Positions 1 through 5,191 of a stretch of DNA of 6,661 nucleotides are shown here, in pieces; the first letter of the stretch is position 1, and the number at the start of each line of letters is the position of its first letter. The notes beneath the pieces were generated by a model. It ran no database searches. It was given only the letters and a program-made list of their open reading frames with translations, and was not told where the DNA came from. Source of the DNA: Oscillospiraceae bacterium (GTDB taxonomy: Bacteria > Bacillota > Clostridia > Oscillospirales > UBA929); the NCBI GenBank assembly GCA_031258665.1, contig JAIRML010000197.1:1-6661 (forward strand), in the 5' to 3' direction. Position numbers and translations under genes: made by a program.

Positions 1-823
1 TGCTGGACGACCACGACACGCCCTCGGACGGCGTCGCGATAATCTGCGCCGTCTCGCCGGCTTTCAGCGAAATCGAGCGTTTGTCAATTGCCAGATCCGC
101 GCTCATCGCGGCCAGAAGCGCGCCATACGCGGCGTCTATCTCCTCGTCCGTCGCGTCCGCGTCGGCGGAGACGATCTGGGCCGCCGCGATCGCGGCCTGC
201 AGCGCTTGCCATGAGGGCGCCGTATACATGTCCTCATCAAGCTCCAGCGCGTCCGCGATCAGCGCGTCCAGGCCATTCGCGTAAACCTCAAATTCCATAA
301 TCTGCGCGTACCAGCCACCGCTGCCGTCGTCTCCATTCACCCGCGCCGCCGTCAGCTTTATGTACCTTGCCGTCACGATGCCGAATGTATGCTCAACCCA
401 TGGATCACTTGCAGCGGGCGCCGCCGCGTCCTCCACGCCGGCTACCGGCGTGGAGACGCCCGCGTTCGTGATCGCTTCGATTGTGTAGCTGAGCGGAAAG
501 CACCGCACCGCGCCATTCAGCACTCTTGACAAAAGCCTTACCTTGTTGAAGCGGGTATCGGCGCCAAGGTCGATCTGGCACCACGCGCTGCCGGTCTGCC
601 CGCCCCACCGCGCGCTGCTCCATCCCTTGGTCTCAACGCCGTCGGTGAGGCCGGCGGCGTGCCAATCGCTGTTGGCGCTTCCCGATGCCGACGCGCCCTT
701 GCCGGCGGCCAGATTGTCGTTCGTCACAGCAAATGCCCTCGCCGTCCCAAATCCCGGAACCGACGAGACGAACATAATCGCGCTCAAAACAAAAGAAATG
801 ATTGCTTTCTTTCCGAATTTCAA
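1..823 (-). CDS. Secreted surface protein, N-terminal part: signal peptide, F5/8 type C (discoidin), FIVAR-like and Ig-like domains (partial)
   Basis: An open frame of 274 codons runs off the left edge, so the C-terminus is unseen. I start it at TTG (823) because AAGGAGG lies 7 nt upstream and a signal peptide follows at once: basic KFGKK, a hydrophobic core, and probable cleavage after residue 32 (ARAFA|VTND). Residues about 37-183 look like an F5/8 type C carbohydrate-binding domain: NLAAGKGASASG near the start, a W-rich loop (GWSSARWGG), CQIDLG, FNKVRLLSR, ARYIKLTA and closing IMEFEVYAN. Residues about 184-242 form a helical FIVAR-like module (ALIADALELD ... DEEIDAAYGALLAAM). From about 245 an Ig-like domain of the Big_2 kind begins (SISLKAGETAQI ... 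GVSWSSS). In clostridia this architecture usually belongs to large extracellular glycoside hydrolases or adhesins; any catalytic domain would lie outside the window. Export and domain calls are firm, the enzymatic role is unknown. Confidence 0.88.
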   Translation of the reverse strand, partial: MKFGKKAIISFVLSAIMFVSSVPGFGTARAFAVTNDNLAAGKGASASGSANSDWHAAGLTDGVETKGWSSARWGGQTGSAWCQIDLGADTRFNKVRLLSRVLNGAVRCFPLSYTIEAITNAGVSTPVAGVEDAAAPAASDPWVEHTFGIVTARYIKLTAARVNGDDGSGGWYAQIMEFEVYANGLDALIADALELDEDMYTAPSWQALQAAIAAAQIVSADADATDEEIDAAYGALLAAMSADLAIDKRSISLKAGETAQIIATPSEGVSWSSS

Positions 824-839
824 AATACTTCCTCCTTAT

Positions 840-857
840 CCCACATATCGGTGTGGG
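840..857. other. Short inverted repeat in the leader of the surface-protein gene
   Basis: CCCACA (840-845) and TGTGGG (852-857) can pair over a 6-nt loop. The hairpin lies just upstream of the AAGGAGG site on the minus-strand transcript and could influence initiation at the TTG start. The stem is only 6 bp, so function is uncertain. Confidence 0.35.
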
Positions 858-887
858 TGCCGACTGCTATTCCAATGCTGAGTTCCT

Positions 888-965
888 AGTACCTTGTTGC
901 CGCGAAGCGGCAACAAAAAACAAGAATTTTGGTTGTGGGTTGCACCGGCAACCCACATTGGTAAC
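888..965 (+). repeat. Double-hairpin repeat, copy A
   Basis: Full-length member of the ~75-bp family found throughout this window. It starts AGTACCTTG and ends ACATTGGTAAC. Hairpin 1 pairs 894-903 with 907-916 (10 bp, GAA loop). Hairpin 2 pairs 935-943 with 948-956 (GTGGGTTGC/GCAACCCAC, loop ACCG). The spacer between them is A-rich and contains CAAGAATTTT. Relative to the minus-strand gene downstream, this copy is in reverse orientation. Confidence 0.93.
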
Positions 966-1206
966 TGTCTCCTCCCTTCGCACAAAAATTTGCACCTGTG
1001 TTCTCCCCTATATATTCATCTCTGCGGTACGCCCTGCACAAACGCACCGAGGCGAGAATACATCGACCCGGGTCCGCGATCCGCGTATGACCCACTGGGC
1101 CGCAGCGTTTTCGACCGTTCCCCGCATGGTTTGTTATGGTATAGATTAACAGGCATGCATTTCTGAGAGTTTTTTGTGAGTTTTCTCCATTAAAACACGA
1201 AGAGAG
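966..1206. other. Intergenic stretch with no recognisable gene
   Basis: About 240 bases between repeat A and the tandem promoters. The short open frames here carry no recognisable domain and no convincing ribosome binding site, and some run into repeat A. Base composition moves from GC-rich (near 1060-1110) to AT-rich toward 1170. The promoter of the minus-strand surface-protein gene is expected here or inside repeat A, but I could not pick a convincing -35/-10 pair. Confidence 0.5.
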
Positions 1207-1235
1207 TTGACGAAAATCACAAAAAATTTTATAGA
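1207..1235 (+). promoter_or_regulatory. Sigma-A promoter P1 (upstream of tandem pair)
   Basis: TTGACG (1207-1212), a 17-nt spacer, then TATAGA (1230-1235). It fits the vegetative sigma consensus with one mismatch in each box. It lies one promoter length upstream of a stronger promoter in the same direction. Confidence 0.6.
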
Positions 1236-1241
1236 ATCCCC

Positions 1242-1270
1242 TTGACTTTGAATAAATTTTATAATATAAT
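1242..1270 (+). promoter_or_regulatory. Strong sigma-A promoter P2
   Basis: TTGACT (1242-1247), a 17-nt spacer, and a perfect TATAAT (1265-1270), with AT-rich flanks. Transcription would begin near 1277 and run rightward into the structured, non-coding segment that ends at the terminator at 1379-1407. This is the best promoter in the window. Confidence 0.75.
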
Positions 1271-1276
1271 TAAAGA

Positions 1277-1411
1277 AAAAGTTGAGCGAGCGCTGACAGC
1301 GTTTGCCTTCCGAAAAGGTATACCTTTTTAAAAACGAGAAAAACACCGTCTCCTGATAGGAAACGGTGTCAGACTGAGACAAAATCCGCCTCTGAGGCGG
1401 ATTTTGTTGTA
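1277..1411 (+). ncRNA. Candidate structured small RNA of about 130 nt (unidentified)
   Basis: No protein-coding frame with a ribosome binding site is visible, yet a near-consensus promoter sits at the left end and an intrinsic terminator at the right. Predicted elements in order are: a small CGCT/AGCG hairpin (1291-1301), a 16-nt palindrome AAAAGGTATACCTTTT (1313-1328), a stem ACACCGT/ACGGTGT (1343-1349 with 1363-1369) holding an inner TCCT/AGGA pairing, and GTCTC (1348-1352) that could alternatively pair with GAGAC (1376-1380). The last two pairings are mutually exclusive, as in an attenuator. I do not recognise a known family; I looked for the GEMM c-di-GMP riboswitch core and do not see it. 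It could be a free-standing RNA or a prematurely terminated leader of the chemoreceptor gene. Confidence 0.45.
1379..1410 (+). terminator. Intrinsic terminator of the candidate small RNA
   Basis: A perfect 13-bp stem pairs ACAAAATCCGCCT (1379-1391) with AGGCGGATTTTGT (1395-1407) over a 3-nt CTG loop. The 3' arm ends in TTTTGTTGT, giving the U-rich exit of a rho-independent terminator. The A and T tracts on both sides mean it may also work on the minus strand. Confidence 0.75.
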
Positions 1412-1562
1412 TTCGGCGAGAACCGTCTCGCCGCCCCTCCCCCTGCATTTGGAAGAAGTTTTCAGAATTTCCCTCATGTTTTGTGGTTTTCTTTCGATTT
1501 TTATATGTGTGGAACATAGCGGAATTTTACATCTGAGTGCCGGACGGGCGGCCGGTGATCAC
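1412..1562. other. Intergenic segment with a GC hairpin and a weak promoter candidate
   Basis: CGGCGAGA (1414-1421) pairs with TCTCGCCG (1426-1433) over an ACCG loop. No T-run follows, so it is not a standard terminator. An AT-rich stretch follows with TTGTGG (1481-1486), 17 nt, TATGTG (1504-1509), a mediocre promoter that could drive the chemoreceptor gene independently of the upstream RNA. No coding potential is seen. Confidence 0.35.
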
Positions 1563-1640
1563 AGTACCTTGTTGCCGCTTCGCGGCAACAAAAAACAAGA
1601 ATTTGGGTTGTGGGTTGCAGGTGCAACCCACGTTGGTAAC
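1563..1640 (+). repeat. Double-hairpin repeat, copy B
   Basis: Full-length copy, AGTACC to GGTAAC. Hairpin 1 has the same GTTGCCGC/GCGGCAAC stem as the other copies but its tip reads TTC instead of GAA on this strand, as if the hairpin top were inverted. Hairpin 2 is GTGGGTTGC/GCAACCCAC with loop AGGT. It is directly followed by copy C in the same orientation. Confidence 0.93.
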
Positions 1641-1710
1641 TTATTGCCGCGAAGCGGCAATAAAAACAAGAATTTTGGGTTGTGGGCTACTCCTGCAGCC
1701 CACGTTGGTG
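1636..1710 (+). repeat. Double-hairpin repeat, copy C, abutting the chemoreceptor ribosome binding site
   Basis: Tandem to copy B with a period of about 72 bp, the two sharing GTAACT at the junction. Hairpin 1 is ATTGCCGC/GCGGCAAT, a compensated change from the usual G-C to A-T at the outer pair. Hairpin 2 is GTGGGCTAC/GCAGCCCAC with loop TCCT and one mismatch. The repeat ends in CACGTTGGTG, and the AGGAG of the next gene begins at 1711. Confidence 0.92.
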
Positions 1711-1722
1711 AGGAGAATCTAT

Positions 1723-3537
1723 ATGATGCGCCTGTTTAAAAACATGAAAGTCTTGACGAAGCTCTTGCTGTCCTTCTCAATTGTCATCGCGCTGTCCATC
1801 ACGATCGGTCTGGTCGGCATCAACAGTCTGGTTTTGGTCAACCGGGCCAACACGGAGTTGTACGAGGACGACGCGCTGCCGATGGGTGATCTGGCCACTC
1901 TGTACGACCTTCTCGGCGGGCAGCGCATATGCGCGAACAACGCGGTCATCTTTTATGAGGCGGACCCGGATCTCGCCGACGCGGAGTACAACGACCTGGC
2001 CAACAAAGAAAAAGATTTTGAGGCCAGCCTTTCCGCCTACCGCGCCACCATCCGGGAGGGCGACGCCGAAAAGACAAGCATCTACGAGGAGATCGTCAAA
2101 CAATATGGCGGCGCCGCCTTTACAAACGCCAAGGCCGACCTCCGCGCCGCCTACAAAAACGGTGACATCGAGGCCATGACGGCCGCCGCCAGGCAGATCG
2201 ACAGCGCCGGCTCGGACATTTCGGAGACGATCGACGCGGCGTTTGCGTACAACCAGGCCCAGGCGGGCGACAAAGTGGCCTCAAACAACACCTTGTTCGT
2301 GTCGAGCACCGCCATCATCCGCGACATTTTGGTTGCGGCGCTGCTGATCTCACTCTTTTTTGCCATTTTCATCTCCAAAATCATCGCCGCTCCCGTCACG
2401 CGCATTCTGACCGCGGCCAAGCAGGTGGGCGACACCGGATGCCTCACTTTCTCCGAGGCGGCCATGCGCACGATCAAGCACGACGCCTCTTTCAAAGATG
2501 AAATCGCCCAAATGGCGGCCGCCTTTGCCAAGATGATGGACAACATGATCAGCAAGGCCAAGACACTGGAAATCGTGGCCGACGGCGACCTGACGCCGCC
2601 TGTGGATCTGGCCGGCCCGCAGGACACGCTGGGCAACGCGATCGCCGCGATGATCGACAACCTCAACCGCATGTTCAGCGGGCTCAACGACTCCGCTTCG
2701 CAGGTCACCGTCGGCGCCAGACAGATCGCCGACGGCGCCCAGATGCTGGCGCAGGGCTCCACCGAGCAAACGGCCTCCATAGAAGAGCTGTCCAGATCCA
2801 TCAGTGATATCACCGAAAAGACCAACAAGAACGCCCTGTTGGCCGGCCAGGCCGCCAGCCTGTCGGAAACCATCCGGGCCAACGCCGAAAAGGGGTCCGA
2901 CCAGATGGACCAGATGACGGAGGCCGTGCAGGAGATCAACGTGGCCAGCCAGAACATCGGCAAAGTCATCAAGGTGATCGACGACATCGCCTTCCAGACG
3001 AACATCCTGGCCCTCAACGCGGCGGTGGAGGCCGCGCGCGCCGGCCAGCACGGCAAGGGCTTTGCCGTGGTGGCCGAGGAAGTCCGCAGCCTGGCCGCCA
3101 AAAGCGCCGCGGCCGCCAAGGACACCACGGGGCTGATCGACAACTCCATGGCCAAGGCGCAGCTCGGCTCCCGCATCGCGGAGGAAACGGCCAACTCGCT
3201 GAAGAAGATCGTGGAGGGCATCAACGAGAGCACCGTCATCGTCGGCAACATCGCCCTCTCCTCCGAGGAGCAGTCGGTCGCCATCAAACAGATCAACACC
3301 GGCATCGACCAAGTGGCGCAAGTCGTACAGCAAAACAGCGCCACCGCCCAAGAAAGCGCCTCCTCCTCCGAGGAAATGACCGGTCAGGCCAATGCGCTGT
3401 CTCAGCTCGTCTCCCGGTTCAAGCTGCGCAGAGATCTCTCTCCGCCGCCGCCCGCGGCCCTTGCCTCCGCCGGCGGGAGGTCCGCCCAGTGGCCGGCGGA
3501 TCACTTCGCCATGCCGGACGACATGGGCAAATATTGA
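1723..3537 (+). CDS. Methyl-accepting chemotaxis protein (transmembrane chemoreceptor)
   Basis: A 604-residue chemoreceptor that would sense an extracellular ligand and control CheA kinase. I start it at ATG 1723, with AGGAG 7 nt upstream; the open frame continues upstream only through the repeats. TM1 spans about residues 14-33 after a basic leader. An extracytoplasmic domain of about 160 residues resembles the four-helix-bundle (4HB_MCP) type. TM2 is about 198-221, then HAMP starts with Pro224; a second HAMP-like stretch (IVADGDLTPPV) lies near 285-320. The cytoplasmic signalling domain covers about 330-565, with the hairpin tip at about 419-458 (IDDIAFQTNILALNAAVEAA, then GKGFAVVAEEVRSLA). 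The last ~34 residues form a Pro/Ala-rich tail (SPPPPAALASAGG) with no obvious CheR-tether pentapeptide. No other chemotaxis gene is nearby, so this is an orphan receptor. The ligand cannot be read from sequence. Confidence 0.96.
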   Translation: MMRLFKNMKVLTKLLLSFSIVIALSITIGLVGINSLVLVNRANTELYEDDALPMGDLATLYDLLGGQRICANNAVIFYEADPDLADAEYNDLANKEKDFEASLSAYRATIREGDAEKTSIYEEIVKQYGGAAFTNAKADLRAAYKNGDIEAMTAAARQIDSAGSDISETIDAAFAYNQAQAGDKVASNNTLFVSSTAIIRDILVAALLISLFFAIFISKIIAAPVTRILTAAKQVGDTGCLTFSEAAMRTIKHDASFKDEIAQMAAAFAKMMDNMISKAKTLEIVADGDLTPPVDLAGPQDTLGNAIAAMIDNLNRMFSGLNDSASQVTVGARQIADGAQMLAQGSTEQTASIEELSRSISDITEKTNKNALLAGQAASLSETIRANAEKGSDQMDQMTEAVQEINVASQNIGKVIKVIDDIAFQTNILALNAAVEAARAGQHGKGFAVVAEEVRSLAAKSAAAAKDTTGLIDNSMAKAQLGSRIAEETANSLKKIVEGINESTVIVGNIALSSEEQSVAIKQINTGIDQVAQVVQQNSATAQESASSSEEMTGQANALSQLVSRFKLRRDLSPPPPAALASAGGRSAQWPADHFAMPDDMGKY

Positions 3538-3567
3538 TTTTACTGCAAAAATATTCGGTGATTTGTC

Positions 3568-3588
3568 TAAGCTCGCCGCTTAATTTTT
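3568..3588 (+). terminator. Weak candidate terminator after the chemoreceptor gene
   Basis: TAAGC (3568-3572) and GCTTA (3578-3582) flank a 5-nt loop and are followed by ATTTTT. The stem is only 5 bp, so termination may instead rely on repeat D just downstream, whose GC-rich hairpin is followed on this strand by a T-rich stretch. Confidence 0.35.
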
Positions 3589-3619
3589 CGTGTTGTTTTT
3601 TGGTGTAGTTTGCCTGTAA

Positions 3620-3698
3620 GTTACCAACGTGGGCTGCCTCCGCAGCCCACAACCCAAAATTCTTCTTTTTTATTGCCGCTCTGCGGCCATAAGTTACT
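3620..3698 (-). repeat. Double-hairpin repeat, copy D (reverse orientation)
   Basis: On the plus strand, hairpin 2 comes first: GTGGGCTGC/GCAGCCCAC with loop CTCC. Its stem carries C-G where most copies carry T-A, changed on both arms. Hairpin 1 has diverged (TTGCCGC with GCGGCCA, tip TCT). Ends are GTTACC and GTTACT. In this orientation the T-rich spacer CTTCTTTTTTATT follows a GC-rich hairpin at the 3' end of the chemoreceptor gene, so it could help terminate that transcript. Confidence 0.9.
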
Positions 3699-3738
3699 AA
3701 AAACCAAAACCCGCGCCGATTTTTGGCGCGGGTTTTGG
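3699..3738 (-). terminator. Intrinsic terminator of the fic gene
   Basis: CCAAAACCCGCGCC (3704-3717) and its exact complement (3725-3738) form a 14-bp stem over a 7-nt loop. Read on the minus strand, the stem is followed by TTTTTAG, a standard U-tract, about 90 nt past the fic stop codon. The A/T base of the stem may allow weak activity in the other direction too. Confidence 0.82.
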
Positions 3739-3825
3739 CCTGGACTGTTTGGCGTTTTTATCAATTTTAGATATTCGCCGCAAAGCCTTTTATTGCAACG
3801 GTTTGCGCAATCCAGCCTCACTTTA

Positions 3826-4629
3826 TCAATCCCTCATCCTCTGCGTCATGTCCATGCCTGTTTGTTCCTGTCCAGTCTGCGTCTGCGTGTCTTTCGGAAA
3901 AAAATACGCGACCAGTTCCCCATAGCTGTCCTGCGCCGACAGGCAGGTATCCGTGAGGAAGCCTTTTTCGGCAGGATATTCTTTAAGGCCGCGGTAATAG
4001 AACTGCTTGTGCCGATGGTCAATGACAAAAGGCATGAGTCCGTTCTTCAAACATTCTTTGAACAAGACGATCCGCCCGACCCGGCCGTTGCCGTCCTGAA
4101 AAGGATGTATGCTCTCGAACCGATAATGAAAATCCACAACATCCCCGAAAGTGACGATGCCTTTGCCGTTATATGCCGCAAGGAGCTTCCGCATTTCTTG
4201 CGCGACCTTGCCGGGCGGAGTGGTTTTGGCGTCGCCGACCACATTGGGCCGCGTCTTGTAGTCCCCGACCCGAAACCATGACCTTCTCTCCTGTGACGTG
4301 CCGCGCTTGATCAGCCGGTGGAATTCTTTGATCATGCCCTCGGTCAGTTCCTCGCCGGCGTGATCCAGCATATCGTCGAAGCAGGCAAAATGGTTGACCG
4401 TTTCAATGATGTCGTCCACATTGGCCGCTTCCCCCGGCTCCGCTCCGAATGTGTTGGTTTCAAAGATATAGCGCGTCTGATCCTCCGACAGCCCGCTGCC
4501 TTCGATGCGGTTGGAATTAAAGGCCAGTTTTATCTGCGTCTGGTGGTACAGGCCGCCTTTCAGCCGCATCGCCTTTTCCTCGCGCAGAACCGCGAGTATC
4601 CGATTGTTTCTGCTTTCTCCGGCGGACAT
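3826..4629 (-). CDS. fic: Class II Fic-family protein adenylyltransferase
   Basis: A 267-residue cytoplasmic enzyme expected to transfer AMP from ATP to a hydroxyl side chain of target proteins. The Fic core HPFQDGNGRVGR (residues 175-186 from the ATG) contains catalytic His175, acidic Asp179, the GNG phosphate-binding turn and both arginines. A target-docking flap lies at about 124-139 (YKTRPNVVG). Near the N-terminus, SNRIEG (39-44) matches the [S/T]xxxE[G/N] inhibitory motif, placing this in class II, where the helix and active site are on one chain and activity is held off until relieved. I prefer ATG 4629 (GGGAGG 8 nt upstream) over the in-frame GTG at 4638, which would overlap that site. 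No antitoxin gene adjoins it, as expected for class II. The C-terminal Gln/Thr-rich tail is probably disordered. The target is unknown. Confidence 0.95.
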   Translation of the reverse strand: MSAGESRNNRILAVLREEKAMRLKGGLYHQTQIKLAFNSNRIEGSGLSEDQTRYIFETNTFGAEPGEAANVDDIIETVNHFACFDDMLDHAGEELTEGMIKEFHRLIKRGTSQERRSWFRVGDYKTRPNVVGDAKTTPPGKVAQEMRKLLAAYNGKGIVTFGDVVDFHYRFESIHPFQDGNGRVGRIVLFKECLKNGLMPFVIDHRHKQFYYRGLKEYPAEKGFLTDTCLSAQDSYGELVAYFFPKDTQTQTGQEQTGMDMTQRMRD

Positions 4630-4658
4630 AGACGCCACCTCCCGCGCTCATTGTAAAA

Positions 4659-4667
4659 ATTATACCA
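4659..4667 (-). promoter_or_regulatory. Extended -10 promoter of fic
   Basis: On the minus strand TGGTATAAT occupies 4667-4659, an extended -10 (TGn plus TATAAT). The -35 position (4687-4682, TGGCTG) is poor, typical for extended -10 promoters. Transcription would start near 4652, leaving a leader of only about 22 nt. The -35 region ends exactly where solo repeat E begins. Confidence 0.6.
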
Positions 4668-4687
4668 TATTCCGGAGCAGACAGCCA

Positions 4688-4724
4688 TAGTACCTTGCTG
4701 CCGCTTCGCGGCAACAAGGTACTA
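4688..4724. repeat. Solo hairpin-1 form of the repeat, copy E
   Basis: Only the first hairpin is present, but it is extended into a 37-nt palindrome with two 17-nt arms (TAGTACCTTG... and ...CAAGGTACTA) around a 3-nt tip. The single arm mismatch is C/A on the plus strand but a G-U wobble in minus-strand RNA. It starts 8 nt after the 3' end of the minus-strand tRNA gene and ends where the fic promoter begins. It may insulate fic from tRNA read-through, though no U-tract follows. Confidence 0.85.
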
Positions 4725-4732
4725 AATTTAGT

Positions 4733-4818
4733 TGGTGCCGCTGGTGGGACTTGAACCCACACCCTGTCGCCAGGAACGGATTTTGAGTCCGTCACGTCTG
4801 CCATTCCATCACAGCGGC
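4733..4818 (-). tRNA. tRNA-Leu, anticodon CAA
   Basis: The minus strand gives a complete leucine tRNA of 86 nt including an encoded CCA. The acceptor stem is GCCGCTG/CAGCGGC with discriminator A, the anticodon stem ACGGA/TCCGT encloses CTCAAAA, and the T arm is GTGGG-TTCAAGT-CCCAC. The anticodon CAA is at 4785-4783 and reads UUG. The long variable arm (CCTGGCGACAGGG region) is the class II feature shared by Leu and Ser tRNAs. Confidence 0.97.
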
Positions 4819-4891
4819 CCACGGTATTGCGATATTTTCCACCTCTGCGCCGCCCTGGGCTTCGGCTGCCCCGGGGCCATGCGCCGGATTT

Positions 4892-4920
4892 ATTATACTA
4901 CACCGCCGGCGATTTGTAAA
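4892..4920 (-). promoter_or_regulatory. Sigma-A promoter of tRNA-Leu
   Basis: On the minus strand TTTACA (4920-4915), a 17-nt spacer and TATAAT (4897-4892) form a near-consensus promoter. Transcription would begin near 4885, giving a 5' leader of about 66 nt for removal by RNase P. No other gene lies between, so the tRNA appears to be monocistronic. Confidence 0.75.
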
Positions 4921-4982
4921 CGGGGATTTTCCCGCCGCGGGCGTGCCGGTCCCGGCCTCGCTAGGCGCCGGCAGTCCCGGTC

Positions 4983-5011
4983 TTGTGCGGCGGGGCAAAG
5001 CTTGATACAAT
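4983..5011 (+). promoter_or_regulatory. Possible promoter of rsuA
   Basis: TTGTGC (4983-4988), 17 nt, TACAAT (5006-5011). The -10 is good and the -35 moderate. Transcription would start near 5018, inside repeat F, and run through the 29-bp repeat pair into rsuA. Confidence 0.35.
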
Positions 5012-5014
5012 GGA

Positions 5015-5098
5015 ACCAACGTGGGTTGCTCCTGCAACCCACAATCGGGCGTCTCTAAAATTCTCGTTTTTTGCTGTCGCTTCGCGGCAACAAAGGAC
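5015..5098 (-). repeat. Double-hairpin repeat, copy F (reverse orientation, variant spacer)
   Basis: Hairpin 2 on the plus strand is GTGGGTTGC/GCAACCCAC with loop TCCT. Hairpin 1 retains CGC-TTC-GCG with one arm mutated (GTCGC against GCGGC). The usual ACCCAAA between hairpin and spacer is replaced by TCGGGCGTCTCTAAA, making this copy about 8 nt longer. It lies in the leader of rsuA, inverted relative to copy G at the other end of that gene. Confidence 0.88.
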
Positions 5099-5125
5099 CA
5101 TTCCCATGTGAGGAGGGAGCGCCGT
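5097..5125 (+). repeat. 29-bp direct repeat, first copy
   Basis: Runs from ACCATTCCCATGTGAGG to GGGAGCGCCGT and matches the second copy in 28 of 29 positions. This copy contains a perfect AGGAGG (5111-5116), stronger than the site in the second copy, but no start codon in the rsuA frame follows it at a usable distance. Confidence 0.85.
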
Positions 5126-5157
5126 CGATTCTGGGCCCGGAGGGGTCCATTGTTTCC

Positions 5158-5186
5158 ACCATTCCCATGTGAGGTGGGAGCGCCGT
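5158..5186 (+). repeat. 29-bp direct repeat, second copy, ending at the broken rsuA start
   Basis: Second copy, 32 nt after the first, with AGGTGG in place of AGGAGG. Its last base (5186) is the T of an in-frame TAG directly before the first recognisable rsuA codon. Reading the minus strand, TCCCA and TGGGA could form a 5-bp stem. Confidence 0.85.
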
Positions 5187-5191
5187 AGCGG

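Noticed and set aside
1277..1411. c-di-GMP riboswitch upstream of the chemoreceptor gene
   Set aside because: Such riboswitches often precede chemoreceptors, so I looked for the GEMM core and its tetraloop-receptor arrangement, but neither is present.
1146..1517. A 123-codon minus-strand frame across the promoter and terminator region
   Set aside because: It translates promoter boxes, the terminator stem and AT-rich spacer, with no ribosome binding site and no recognisable domain.
1537..1722. Upstream extension of the chemoreceptor frame to 1537
   Set aside because: The extra 62 codons are repeats B and C read through, and the good ribosome binding site is at 1711-1715 for ATG 1723.
2151..3504. 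Long minus-strand frames opposite the chemoreceptor gene
   Set aside because: They are antisense shadows of a GC-rich coding region; the plus-strand product matches chemoreceptor motifs throughout.
4733..4818. tRNA-Leu as an integration site of a mobile island
   Set aside because: No duplicated tRNA 3' end, integrase or att-like direct repeat is visible nearby.
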